A stretch of 64,000 nt of DNA from JBPRGH01 sp051418055 (GTDB lineage: Bacteria; Bacteroidota; Bacteroidia; Cytophagales; Cyclobacteriaceae). Below, piece by piece: positions 44,526 through 52,879 of this stretch. The stretch is from NCBI GenBank assembly GCA_051418055.1, contig JBPRGH010000137.1, forward strand, positions 124,001 to 188,000, read 5' to 3'. Below the pieces are notes generated by a model. That model made no database searches. It was not told the origin of the DNA and worked only from the letters and a program-made list of their open reading frames with translations. Every line of letters starts with the position of its first letter. Position 1 is the first letter of the stretch. Position numbers and translations under genes: made by a program.

Positions 44526-45223
44526 TACCACCCTCCCTGAAGATTTATTCGAAATATGTTAAATTTCTCTTCCCACTTAGGTGTCGGAGCAAGTTCTTTA
44601 TTTATATGGACCTGCTCAAGATAATCTATAAGACGACTTTTTGCAGATCCTTCTTTAATTTCTCCATTAAATTTAGAAGCTGCTAATCCGGTTAGGATAT
44701 CTGCAAGTTGAATGCCTAATGACTGTTCGGAAGGTAAGCCTTGTACCTGTCTAATATCAGAGGTTAAATTAGATAAATCAAGAACTTTTCTTAGTTCAGT
44801 AAGCCGTCTGGTATATCTGTTGATTTTTAAATCAACAAAAATATTGTAGCTATTAAAATCATAAATCCAATGGTGTAATAGTTGATAGTAAAATTTGTAA
44901 AAGCCTAATTCCGAATCCATATTGTTAAATCGGATATGGTCTATCTTGGATGACTCGACCAGAATTACCCGAAAACGAATAAATTCAGAGCTAAAAAAGA
45001 AATCAATCACATCTTTATATAGCTCAAAATATGCCGGTGATAACTTTTTCCATTTTAATTCACCAAGAATACCATGCTTGTCTTTAATTGTTTTTAAGCC
45101 CTCCTTTAAGCTCTCCCTATGAGAAGCTGGGAGCCAAATACCTCCAATGGAAGAAAATTTATGTTCATCTTTTTTATTTATGGCTTCCAGACCACTTTCA
45201 TCACAATACACTTCAAAATCCAT
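44525..45223 (-). CDS. DUF3800 domain protein (RNase H-like fold)
   Basis: 232 residues. The N-terminal motif VYCDESGLEA (residues 5-14, D8 and E9), the middle region around IFVDLKINRYTRRL, and the C-terminal SLGIQLADILTGLAASKFNG match DUF3800, whose members have an RNase H-like fold with a catalytic acidic cluster. Members occur near restriction and abortive-infection genes but are functionally obscure. It lies 166 bases after the HEPN gene and shares a base with the next gene. Confidence 0.85.
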   Translation of the reverse strand: MDFEVYCDESGLEAINKKDEHKFSSIGGIWLPASHRESLKEGLKTIKDKHGILGELKWKKLSPAYFELYKDVIDFFFSSEFIRFRVILVESSKIDHIRFNNMDSELGFYKFYYQLLHHWIYDFNSYNIFVDLKINRYTRRLTELRKVLDLSNLTSDIRQVQGLPSEQSLGIQLADILTGLAASKFNGEIKEGSAKSRLIDYLEQVHINKELAPTPKWEEKFNIFRINLQGGW

Positions 45224-45389
45224 ATAATTAGAATTAATTAGTTTCCATTAAATTTAAAAATCAGGCTCTGATATGATTACACCACATAGAAGAAAAACCG
45301 GAAAATCTTGATTTAAGATTGTTAAGCCATGATCTCCGCTTTGGTAGATGAAGAGGTAATACTTTAGATATTTATCCAATAATTTACAA

Positions 45390-47258
45390 TTAAAATGCTT
45401 GCCAGGAATGATTTAATAAAAGTTTAATAACTCTTTCGGGTAATTCCGTGATAGGTTTCGATTTATTCTTATTTAAATATGAAATAAGATAATCTCTGTC
45501 AGCTTGAAGTTGCATAAAAATATCATCTGTTGAAGATTTATTGCTATTATAATGCTTTTGGATAATAAAGTAGGCGAGTAATTTACCTACATACCACTCT
45601 AAATGACTCCATAAATTGGTGTATTCATTCACCATATCGCCTGAATGCACAATTTTATTCCTATGCAGATATATTCTTTGTAATTGGTATTTAATAGAAA
45701 AATGAGATCTTTCTAACCTATCATGTATGAAAATTTGATTTCCTTCTCTTAATGGTTTTACAAAATTAAAAGCCTGATATGCTAATAATTCAGATTTACC
45801 TTTCAATTTCTCAAAAAGCTCATCCATATTATCATGGTAAACTAACCATTTATACCATTCGATTAATTTATCATTTGTAATATCATGATCAAGCTTAGGA
45901 AAATTTATGTTTAAAGAATAATTACATTGTCTATTAACTTCTTTTATTCTTAGTGCAAATGAATGTAAATCACGGGCTAAACAACCAATGGATAAAGATT
46001 TTGAAACAAAATCCTGAATGGCTTCTATATCACTTGAATAAATTCTAAATGGCTGAATGGATTCTAGAGAGGTCCATAGCAATGAAAGTGAATTTTCTAT
46101 TGATTTTGAACCCAGAGCAAGATTGTAATAATATATTGAATTTGATAATTGTTCATATTCCACTGAGGGTAAATTATCATTATCAGAAAATTGAAAATCG
46201 AATTGTTTAATAGAAGTAATTAATGTGGTTCTTAAAGTCTTACCTTGAGCCTTCACATTGATAGGATCACCTTCAAGTTTAATTTTCTTAAATTTCAAAA
46301 GAGGTTGATCAGAATGATTATTCCAAAAACTATGATCAAAGAAATTATTGAAAACAGCTAAGCTCTGACGCTCCTTATGGACTACTAGTTTTTTTAATAA
46401 ATTGTCGAAGTTATCTCTAACATGTTTATGGGGATCGGTGGTATTAAAATTATATAATGCATAAATGCCTCTAGAGGGAATATTATATTTTTTAATAAAT
46501 TCTTTTGTAATATCATTTCCTTTAAGAGTTACAATATTTACATTCAACTCCTCTTTCATTAATTTTACAAAATCTTTTGATTCTGGAGATTCATCACCTA
46601 TATACTGCAAGAAAGTGAATTGCCGAGATTTAAAATGAAGAAACTTAAGAAATTTTTTAACTGTAATATGACCTCCATTTAACCAGCTAATAAGAATTTC
46701 ACTTATAGTAGCTTGTGAATAGCCTTTGAAAATTAAAAATGGTATTAAGATGTCAATTAACTGAGATAACCGATCAGCATTTCTAGCAAAATTTATTTCT
46801 GCGGTATAATCAATTGATTCTAATTCATTTTTTAAACAAGCAAAATAATGATCATCCAATTGAGCGGAAAATATCTTTAGTTGGTGTTCAAAATTTTGCA
46901 AAATCACTAAATTAGGTTGGGATTTTGAAGATAGAAGAGATAAAGGCTCAAAATTCAGAATGTATTGTTTTAAGTCACTAAAATATTTATTAATTATTAT
47001 ATCTGAATAAATGTTTTGTCTTACAAATGGGCTTTGTGCCTCCTCTATAGTTGTAATTAAAGTCTTTACCGTACGACTTCTCTTATTGGTTAAACTACAG
47101 TATTGAATTAAATCTTTAACTAAGGTGTAACCATTTGAAGTCCTATGCTTATTCGTTATGTTCTCTGTAAAGCCACAACGTTGAATTATTCTTTCAATAG
47201 TGAATTTTTCGAGAGAAGTTGCATTTTTATTCCAGTAGGATGTTTTTACTATATACAT
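45390..47258 (-). CDS. 622-residue protein with C-terminal HEPN-like motif, embedded in the type I locus
   Basis: I do not recognise the bulk (residues 1-400), which looks helical and has no signal peptide. Near the C-terminus IYLHRNKIVHSGD gives an R-x4-H motif (R533, H538), as in ApeA-like HEPN RNases, followed by a helix with WSHLEWYVGKLLAYF. HEPN RNases cut tRNA or mRNA and often act as abortive toxins. The start codon lies four bases after the hsdS stop, so it is transcribed and probably translated with hsdS. Codons are more AT-rich than the housekeeping genes. Confidence 0.6.
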   Translation of the reverse strand: MYIVKTSYWNKNATSLEKFTIERIIQRCGFTENITNKHRTSNGYTLVKDLIQYCSLTNKRSRTVKTLITTIEEAQSPFVRQNIYSDIIINKYFSDLKQYILNFEPLSLLSSKSQPNLVILQNFEHQLKIFSAQLDDHYFACLKNELESIDYTAEINFARNADRLSQLIDILIPFLIFKGYSQATISEILISWLNGGHITVKKFLKFLHFKSRQFTFLQYIGDESPESKDFVKLMKEELNVNIVTLKGNDITKEFIKKYNIPSRGIYALYNFNTTDPHKHVRDNFDNLLKKLVVHKERQSLAVFNNFFDHSFWNNHSDQPLLKFKKIKLEGDPINVKAQGKTLRTTLITSIKQFDFQFSDNDNLPSVEYEQLSNSIYYYNLALGSKSIENSLSLLWTSLESIQPFRIYSSDIEAIQDFVSKSLSIGCLARDLHSFALRIKEVNRQCNYSLNINFPKLDHDITNDKLIEWYKWLVYHDNMDELFEKLKGKSELLAYQAFNFVKPLREGNQIFIHDRLERSHFSIKYQLQRIYLHRNKIVHSGDMVNEYTNLWSHLEWYVGKLLAYFIIQKHYNSNKSSTDDIFMQLQADRDYLISYLNKNKSKPITELPERVIKLLLNHSWQAF

Positions 47259-47262
47259 ATCC

Positions 47263-48471
47263 TTATTTTTTTACTCTAATCTCACCCGTCAATAGCTTTT
47301 GCATTAAGCCTTTCTTTTGTTCTTTGAGGGTTTTTATTTGCTGCTTCAATAATTCAATTTCTCTATCGGCTTCTGATAGTACCGCTACTATTCTTTTTTG
47401 CTCTGCTAATGAAGGAACTGGAATTTTTAGCTTGGCAAATTCTCCTTGACCCAATGTTTTATTTCGTCCTGCTCCACCAGGAGAGGCTAAGCCTAAAAGG
47501 TGCTTTCCTCTGGCTGTTTTTAAGTAGTATAATAGGTAGTCCAAATCCAAGACTCCTTTCTTAGGCTTGTACATAGGGAAGCGGTGAGAGGCAATCATAC
47601 CTATCTCTGCTTCTGTGGTTTTCGAAATAGCATGTTCCCATGCGAATACGATGTTTACTACAAAGCAATTTGGTTGAATCCAGAAAACTGACTTGTTTCC
47701 CAAGCTTGCTCCAGTTACTTCTTCTTTGTGAAATATACCCTTGCAGTGAGAGCGAATGCCAATTTCTCTGTAAAGTGTTTCTGGGTCAGGAGTAAAGGGT
47801 TTTTTAACTTTTTTAACTATTTCTGAAATTGGTTTTAAATCCCAGTCAGAAGGAATTTCGCCCAAGTATGTACCTATCTTATCTTCATTCTGATTAAATT
47901 GGTGAAACCTTATTTCTCCTTTAAATAAACCTATTTCAACACCTTTTCTTCTTGTTAGCAATTCATTAAGAAGTAATTCTTTTTTATCAATTGCCTTTTC
48001 CCATGTACTTAGAATATCAACAATTTTATTTTGTTCATCATCAGGGGGATATGGAACTTTTAGATATTGGAATTCAGAAATCCAGTATCGTTTATGGTCT
48101 TCGGCTTGAAATTTTACTGTATCAAATGCACAGAAAATATATTTTAAATTCAAACCCTGTCTGTTCGGTTTAAGAATTTTAGTTGCTGAACTTCTTATTT
48201 TAAAGGGAAAATCAACATACTTTCTGTCAGTCGTAAAATCGTCAAATAAAATGATTGGGGTTTTCCTAAACGCGCCATTAGTTTCAGAAGAATAACCCAA
48301 CAAGAAAGATTTGTTGGAAGTAAGTACAGGAATACCGTTCTGAGCGTCAATATCCTTAGTTATATACTTTGTGGGTTGCTCGTAATCTAACAACTTGCCT
48401 AAGCGAACAGTATCCCAATCCGATGGAATTAAGCCAATATTGGTAAGTCTATATCCTTCTTTTTTCTCCAT
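47263..48471 (-). CDS. hsdS: Type I restriction enzyme specificity subunit (HsdS)
   Basis: 402 residues with two target-recognition domains (about 1-150 and 205-355). Each is followed by a conserved helix: IVDILSTWEKAIDKKELLLNELLTRRKG near 155-182 and AEQKRIVAVLSEADREIELLKQQIKTLKEQKKGLMQKLLTGEIR at the end. It reads the split DNA target for both methylation and cleavage. It overlaps the hsdM end by 23 bases and is followed four bases later by the HEPN gene. Confidence 0.93.
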   Translation of the reverse strand: MEKKEGYRLTNIGLIPSDWDTVRLGKLLDYEQPTKYITKDIDAQNGIPVLTSNKSFLLGYSSETNGAFRKTPIILFDDFTTDRKYVDFPFKIRSSATKILKPNRQGLNLKYIFCAFDTVKFQAEDHKRYWISEFQYLKVPYPPDDEQNKIVDILSTWEKAIDKKELLLNELLTRRKGVEIGLFKGEIRFHQFNQNEDKIGTYLGEIPSDWDLKPISEIVKKVKKPFTPDPETLYREIGIRSHCKGIFHKEEVTGASLGNKSVFWIQPNCFVVNIVFAWEHAISKTTEAEIGMIASHRFPMYKPKKGVLDLDYLLYYLKTARGKHLLGLASPGGAGRNKTLGQGEFAKLKIPVPSLAEQKRIVAVLSEADREIELLKQQIKTLKEQKKGLMQKLLTGEIRVKK

Positions 48472-50005
48472 AACTTAATACCCCTAATTCCTTTAAGTAA
48501 CTATCAATTTGTTGCTCAACAGTAGCTAACTCCTTCTTCAAATCATTAATATTCTTCTGGGTAGCCGCTATATCTACCGGCTCTTCTTCTTCAAAAGTAT
48601 CTACATATCGCGGGATGTTGAGATTATATTCATTTTCTTTAAGCTCACTTATTGTGGCGCGGTAGGCGTATTTATCTTCCAGAACCTGTCCTTCTTCAGC
48701 ATTTAATGGTGACCCACTCTTAAATGATTGGTAAGTAGATACTATCTTTTCTATATCTTTTTCCCTTAAGCGGTTTTGGTTTTTTCCTGCTTCAAAATGC
48801 TGGCTGGCATCTATAAAAAGCACATCTTTATTTTCGCCTTTGGCTTTATTAAAAATTAAAATAGTTGCCGGAATGCCTGTACCATAAAATAAATTAGCAG
48901 GCAAACCTATCACCGCTTCCAGTAAATTCTCCTCAATCAGTTGCTGTCTAATTTTTCCTTCACTACTGCCCCTGAATAGTACACCATGCGGAAGAATAAC
49001 CCCAACCTTACCGTCATCTTCATAGGTAGATTCAATCATGTGTGAAATAAAAGCATAATCACCTTTGCTTTTTGGTGGAACACCTCTATGGAACCGGTTA
49101 AACTGATCAGTAATGGCATTATCCGCTCCCCATTTATCCAGTGAAAACGGAGGATTAGCTACCACTTTATTTCCTTTTAATAAACTATCACCTTCTAATA
49201 AGCGTGGGTTATTTAAGGTATCACCCCATTCAATTGTCGCATTGTCAATCTCATGGAGAAACATATTCATTCGCGCTAACGCCCAGGTGCTACCATTAAT
49301 CTCCTGTCCGTATAGAGAAAAGTTAGCGCTTCCTACTTCCTTAGCTGTTTTAATAAGCAATGAACCTGAACCACAGGAAGGGTCAATAATCCGATCCCCT
49401 GGCTGAGGATCCATCAGTTTGGCCAAAAGTTTAGAAACCTGTGATGGTGTATAAAATTCTCCAGCTTTTTTACCTGCATTACTGGCAAATCTTTCTATCA
49501 GGTACTCATAAGAATCGCCAATTATATCATTATTCTCCAGATGCGAGGGCTGAAGATCCAAAGCTGAAAAGTCAACTAAAAGATTCTTTAATCTTCTGTT
49601 TCGATCTTTGGTCTGCCCTAAATTAGATTCGGAATTAAAATCAATATTTCTAAATACCCTTTCCAGCTTACTGCGGTTTGCATCTTCCAGATCTTCAAGC
49701 GCTGTATTAATAAGCTCACCAAGGTTCGCAGCATTTCTATTTTCAAATAAATGATCAAACGTACAGTTTTCCGGCACCTGGAATCTCTCATTTCTTAGTG
49801 CTCGTTCTATCCGAACATGGTCATTATTATATTTATCTGCATAAAATGCTTTTTTATCCTTCCATACGTCAGAGACATACTTCACAAAAAGCATGGTCAG
49901 GATATAATCTTTGTATTGAGAAGGATCAATAACACCACGGAAAGTATCACATGCTTTCCATACGATGTTATTGATCTCGCTCTGGGTAATTGGTTGTTTT
50001 GCCAT
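48449..50005 (-). CDS. hsdM: Type I restriction enzyme methyltransferase subunit (HsdM)
   Basis: 518 residues. An N-terminal helical HsdM_N domain (10-150) is followed by the N6-adenine methylase fold. AdoMet site: IIDPSCGSGSLLI (206-218). Catalytic motif IV: NPPF (284-287) in VVANPPFSLDKWG. It methylates adenine at the site defined by HsdS to protect host DNA. It is preceded on the same strand by a 35-codon ORF, a DUF2188 gene and a half-sized hsdS. Confidence 0.96.
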   Translation of the reverse strand: MAKQPITQSEINNIVWKACDTFRGVIDPSQYKDYILTMLFVKYVSDVWKDKKAFYADKYNNDHVRIERALRNERFQVPENCTFDHLFENRNAANLGELINTALEDLEDANRSKLERVFRNIDFNSESNLGQTKDRNRRLKNLLVDFSALDLQPSHLENNDIIGDSYEYLIERFASNAGKKAGEFYTPSQVSKLLAKLMDPQPGDRIIDPSCGSGSLLIKTAKEVGSANFSLYGQEINGSTWALARMNMFLHEIDNATIEWGDTLNNPRLLEGDSLLKGNKVVANPPFSLDKWGADNAITDQFNRFHRGVPPKSKGDYAFISHMIESTYEDDGKVGVILPHGVLFRGSSEGKIRQQLIEENLLEAVIGLPANLFYGTGIPATILIFNKAKGENKDVLFIDASQHFEAGKNQNRLREKDIEKIVSTYQSFKSGSPLNAEEGQVLEDKYAYRATISELKENEYNLNIPRYVDTFEEEEPVDIAATQKNINDLKKELATVEQQIDSYLKELGVLSYGEKRRI

Positions 50006-50021
50006 TTTTATAAAATATTTT

Positions 50022-50129
50022 TCAGGATTGTTTTTTTGATGATCCGTTATCTTTTTTCAATCCTGCTAATTCCTTTAATCTTTCTTGCATCATATATAGC
50101 CTATTGAAGAATTCATTAAATTTACTCAT
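50022..50129 (-). CDS. 35-codon ORF ahead of hsdM
   Basis: ATG at 50129, stop at 50022. The translation (MSKFNEFFNRLYMMQERLKELAG and so on) is an amphipathic helix with a Lys-rich tail, ending 16 bases before the hsdM ATG. Small proteins directly upstream of hsdM are plausible leaders or regulators. It has no database-type evidence and could be chance. Confidence 0.4.
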   Translation of the reverse strand: MSKFNEFFNRLYMMQERLKELAGLKKDNGSSKKQS

Positions 50130-50155
50130 AACTAACTTTTTTAATTTTTATTCAA

Positions 50156-50383
50156 CTAACCTTTAGGTGGATAAGGATCATTTCCATGAGAATCAGATCT
50201 TTCAATAGTTCCATCTTTACGATGAATCACAAGCTCTGAATGTTCTTGTTGAGATAGTGCTCTGCTGTATTGTTCAGCTTCTTTTTTTGTTTCAAAATGT
50301 TTAGAAGCTCTTTCAGCTCCACCTTTTTTAGAGTCCCATCCCCCTCCTGGGTTTGGAACTACATGTCTAGTTTTTCTGGTCAT
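50156..50383 (-). CDS. DUF2188 domain protein
   Basis: About 75 residues from the ATG at 50383, whose first 17 bases overlap the end of the half-sized hsdS. The motif HVVPNPGGGWDSKKGGAERASKHFETKKEAEQYSRAL is typical of DUF2188, a small basic single-domain family of unknown function often found with restriction or mobile genes. It ends with a GTIERSDSHGNDPYPP tail. Its position between a half-S gene and hsdM ties it to the restriction operon. Confidence 0.85.
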   Translation of the reverse strand: MTRKTRHVVPNPGGGWDSKKGGAERASKHFETKKEAEQYSRALSQQEHSELVIHRKDGTIERSDSHGNDPYPPKG

Positions 50384-50936
50384 AATTATCAATTAATTTA
50401 TTTATAATCGCATCATTTAATTTTTCCTTTTCATCAATCAGGTGCTCCAGTATTTCAATATTTTTTTTGTTAAGCCTATTTACCTTTATAATTTTTTTCT
50501 GAGTAGCTATATCCGGAAGAGAGACAGGAAATGCTTCTAGTTCAGATTTCCTAATAGATGGGATAGAACTACCTGCTCCTAAAGTTTTAAAGAAAGCTTG
50601 AGATTTTGAGGTATTAAAAACTATAGATAGAAATTCAGGTAATACCCTTTTTAAATCTGGTTTTATCACAAAGAACATAGTAGATGCGACCGCAGGTCCA
50701 AATTCTTTTTTGTATGTCCACGCCAGATTCTTATATCCTTTACCAGCTAATAATACATCCCCCTCGCTTAGCTGATGCTTTCCCATTTTTCCTGAAGTCA
50801 TTATAAAAGAATCCTCAGGATATTCAATTTCTCTTAAAAAATTAAAATGTTTAGCTTGCAAATACGCTATTTCACCCTTTTCTTTTGGTTTTTCATGTAA
50901 ACCAACTTGTATATCTGCTATGTCTTTTAATTCCAT
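50367..50936 (-). CDS. Half-sized HsdS-like protein with one target-recognition domain
   Basis: 189 residues. It starts LKDIADIQVGLHEKPKEKG and has one target-recognition domain (1-140), with ASTMFFVIKPDLKRVLPEFLSIVFNTSK, then one conserved helix (145-185, LPDIATQKKIIKVNRLNKKN). A normal HsdS has two of each, so this is a half-subunit. Half-S proteins can dimerise to make a palindromic recognition site, or swap into the methylase to change specificity. It is first in the operon, ahead of DUF2188 and hsdM. Confidence 0.85.
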   Translation of the reverse strand: MELKDIADIQVGLHEKPKEKGEIAYLQAKHFNFLREIEYPEDSFIMTSGKMGKHQLSEGDVLLAGKGYKNLAWTYKKEFGPAVASTMFFVIKPDLKRVLPEFLSIVFNTSKSQAFFKTLGAGSSIPSIRKSELEAFPVSLPDIATQKKIIKVNRLNKKNIEILEHLIDEKEKLNDAIINKLIDNYDQKN

Positions 50937-50955
50937 TATATTTTGTAATGTTTTT

Positions 50956-50987
50956 CAAAAGTAATATAGTAAAATTAAAATAACAAG
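50956..50987 (-). promoter_or_regulatory. Candidate promoter of the half-hsdS/hsdM operon
   Basis: On the minus strand TACTTTTG (positions 50963 to 50956) fits TAnnTTTG, and CTTG (50987 to 50984) lies about 20 bases upstream as a -33-like element. The start codon at 50936 follows about 19 bases after the -7 box. Confidence 0.4.
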
Positions 50988-51083
50988 TAATGTGTAATTT
51001 ATTTTATAGTAGAATGTTTCAAAAATAACTTACACTATAAAATTTGATTCTCTATCTTTATAAAATATTAACTAGATCATTAT

Positions 51084-51689
51084 ATGAAGACATTGATTAT
51101 AACTATTGCATATCTTTTTTCTTGTTTTTACTTATCAGGACAGATTAAAGGCACATCTTGGGGAATGTCTTTAGAAGAAGTAAGCAGGATTCAAGAAGTA
51201 CCTGTGGATGAAGAAACTACTGATTATTTCGAGGAAGGAGTAAGTTATGGATATATGACTTATCTACCGGGTCCTACAATTAATGACAAACTAACACAAG
51301 TTAACTTTTCGATCAATAAGATTTACGGCTTACATCATTGTTCGTATATTTTTTGGTCATTGAGCAGTGAAGAAATTGATTATTTTAAAAATGTATTAAT
51401 AGAAAAATACGGTAACTATGACAATTTATTTTTTGGAGATCCTAAGTTTAAGAAAATTTATGTAAATGAGGCGGAATTATCTTTAAATGAGCTATTTGAA
51501 AAAGGATTTTCAGTATTGATTTCATTTGAAAAACCCAAAGATACAATTGTAGAATTCACATTAATTAAAACACTAGGTGAAAATAGCAAGATTTGGGGAT
51601 ATATTGATTATTATGAAAAGGAGGCTTATCTAAAGAAAAACATACCGGAAAGAGAAAAAGCAATAAAAGCAACACTTGAAGATTTTTAA
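51084..51689 (+). CDS. Exported hypothetical protein, unknown family
   Basis: 201 residues with a signal peptide (MKTLIITIAYLFSCFYLSGQ). The mature part starts IKGTSWGMSLEEVSRIQEVP, a pattern resembling small periplasmic proteins that read TxWGmsxxeV, and has mixed beta strands. No defence motif is seen. It is divergent from the half-hsdS gene and convergent with the nuclease-like gene at 51740. Function unknown. Confidence 0.65.
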   Translation: MKTLIITIAYLFSCFYLSGQIKGTSWGMSLEEVSRIQEVPVDEETTDYFEEGVSYGYMTYLPGPTINDKLTQVNFSINKIYGLHHCSYIFWSLSSEEIDYFKNVLIEKYGNYDNLFFGDPKFKKIYVNEAELSLNELFEKGFSVLISFEKPKDTIVEFTLIKTLGENSKIWGYIDYYEKEAYLKKNIPEREKAIKATLEDF

Positions 51690-51739
51690 ATTGAAAATTC
51701 CTGTCATTATTTTTAATTAACATGTATCCTATTAAAAAT

Positions 51740-52762
51740 TCAACCTCTCCTTTGCCTTTCAAGCCACTCACCATCAAGATTAATTATTCTAAAAGGAATT
51801 TCTCCTTGAGTAATAAAAATGAATATTCTTTTAAATACTCTAGCTTTTAAATCTAATGCAGCATTAAGTTCATAATTCTGATCTTCCCACATATTTAAAA
51901 TACGCTCTGGAAGATAAAAATTTAATTCTGATTGTATGTCATTAATGGCAAGTGTCCATTCGGTAATTTCTCTTTCTGTTGTAAAATGATACCGAGCATT
52001 TAACACATAACCTACATTCAAAAATTGTTCATGTATATTCTGCTCCCCAATAAGAAACAAAAGATCTCCAGCTTCAGTTAGTCCAATTATAACTCTAGAT
52101 TCTAATTCTCTTACAGTATTAAGAACTGGCCGAAAAACCTCATCGTTTTCAGGTAGGTGATCAATAGCAGCATCAATATCATTTTCCCTAAGGATTCTAT
52201 TGAAAATTTCTGGATTAAATGGATTTAACCTATCCAAATAATCAGGAGTAATGTCATGAAATAGATCACAAATATGCCCAGGTAAGAACCATCGCAAAGA
52301 AATTAGAGATATTTTATTATTAGCAGCAAATTCAAATGCAGTTTTTGTAAAATCTTCAATTGAAGCAACACCTACCTGATAATTATATCGTTCTCTTTCA
52401 GCTATTGCATGCCTACCACGCATGTTATTTTGCCTCTCTCTGATTTGATCTTCTGTTACAATCTCAAATTCATTGAGATCATATCGTAATCCTAATGCAT
52501 TACGAACTATAGTTAAACTGGTTTTGCTTTTATGTGCCTTGCATTCAAAATTTAGCCTGAATGGATATGAGAAAGGCATTTGTATAGGAGGAGACATTAA
52601 TACATCAGCGTCATGAGCAGCACCTTTGCCGTTTATCATTGTAAGGCCTCCATTGTTAAAGATCATTACTCCATCCGGCCTTACTCTTCTAAAACCACAT
52701 CTCAGTAATAACCTTCGTACAATAAACTCTAAAAGATTGCCTTTTAATTTTGCTGCTGACAT
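51740..52762 (-). CDS. PD-(D/E)XK-like restriction endonuclease candidate
   Basis: 340 residues. The N-terminal 90 residues fit a restriction-endonuclease fold: E12 in KGNLLEFIVRRLL, D51 or D53 in HDADVL, and E73-x-K75 in LNFECKAHKSK. The rest (100-340) is an unassigned alpha/beta part with YNYQVGVASIEDFTKTAFEFA. It could be a stand-alone nuclease with a target-reading domain. It stands between the type I and McrBC systems, divergent from the gene at 52880. Confidence 0.65.
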   Translation of the reverse strand: MSAAKLKGNLLEFIVRRLLLRCGFRRVRPDGVMIFNNGGLTMINGKGAAHDADVLMSPPIQMPFSYPFRLNFECKAHKSKTSLTIVRNALGLRYDLNEFEIVTEDQIRERQNNMRGRHAIAERERYNYQVGVASIEDFTKTAFEFAANNKISLISLRWFLPGHICDLFHDITPDYLDRLNPFNPEIFNRILRENDIDAAIDHLPENDEVFRPVLNTVRELESRVIIGLTEAGDLLFLIGEQNIHEQFLNVGYVLNARYHFTTEREITEWTLAINDIQSELNFYLPERILNMWEDQNYELNAALDLKARVFKRIFIFITQGEIPFRIINLDGEWLERQRRG

Positions 52763-52879
52763 GGCCTTTTTTTTATTGATTCACATCCTGATTTACTGTG
52801 ACTTAAAGGATGTAGTGCATTAATATTAAAATATAATTAATTAGTTTTAATAATTAGTAAAAATATTCATATTACATTA

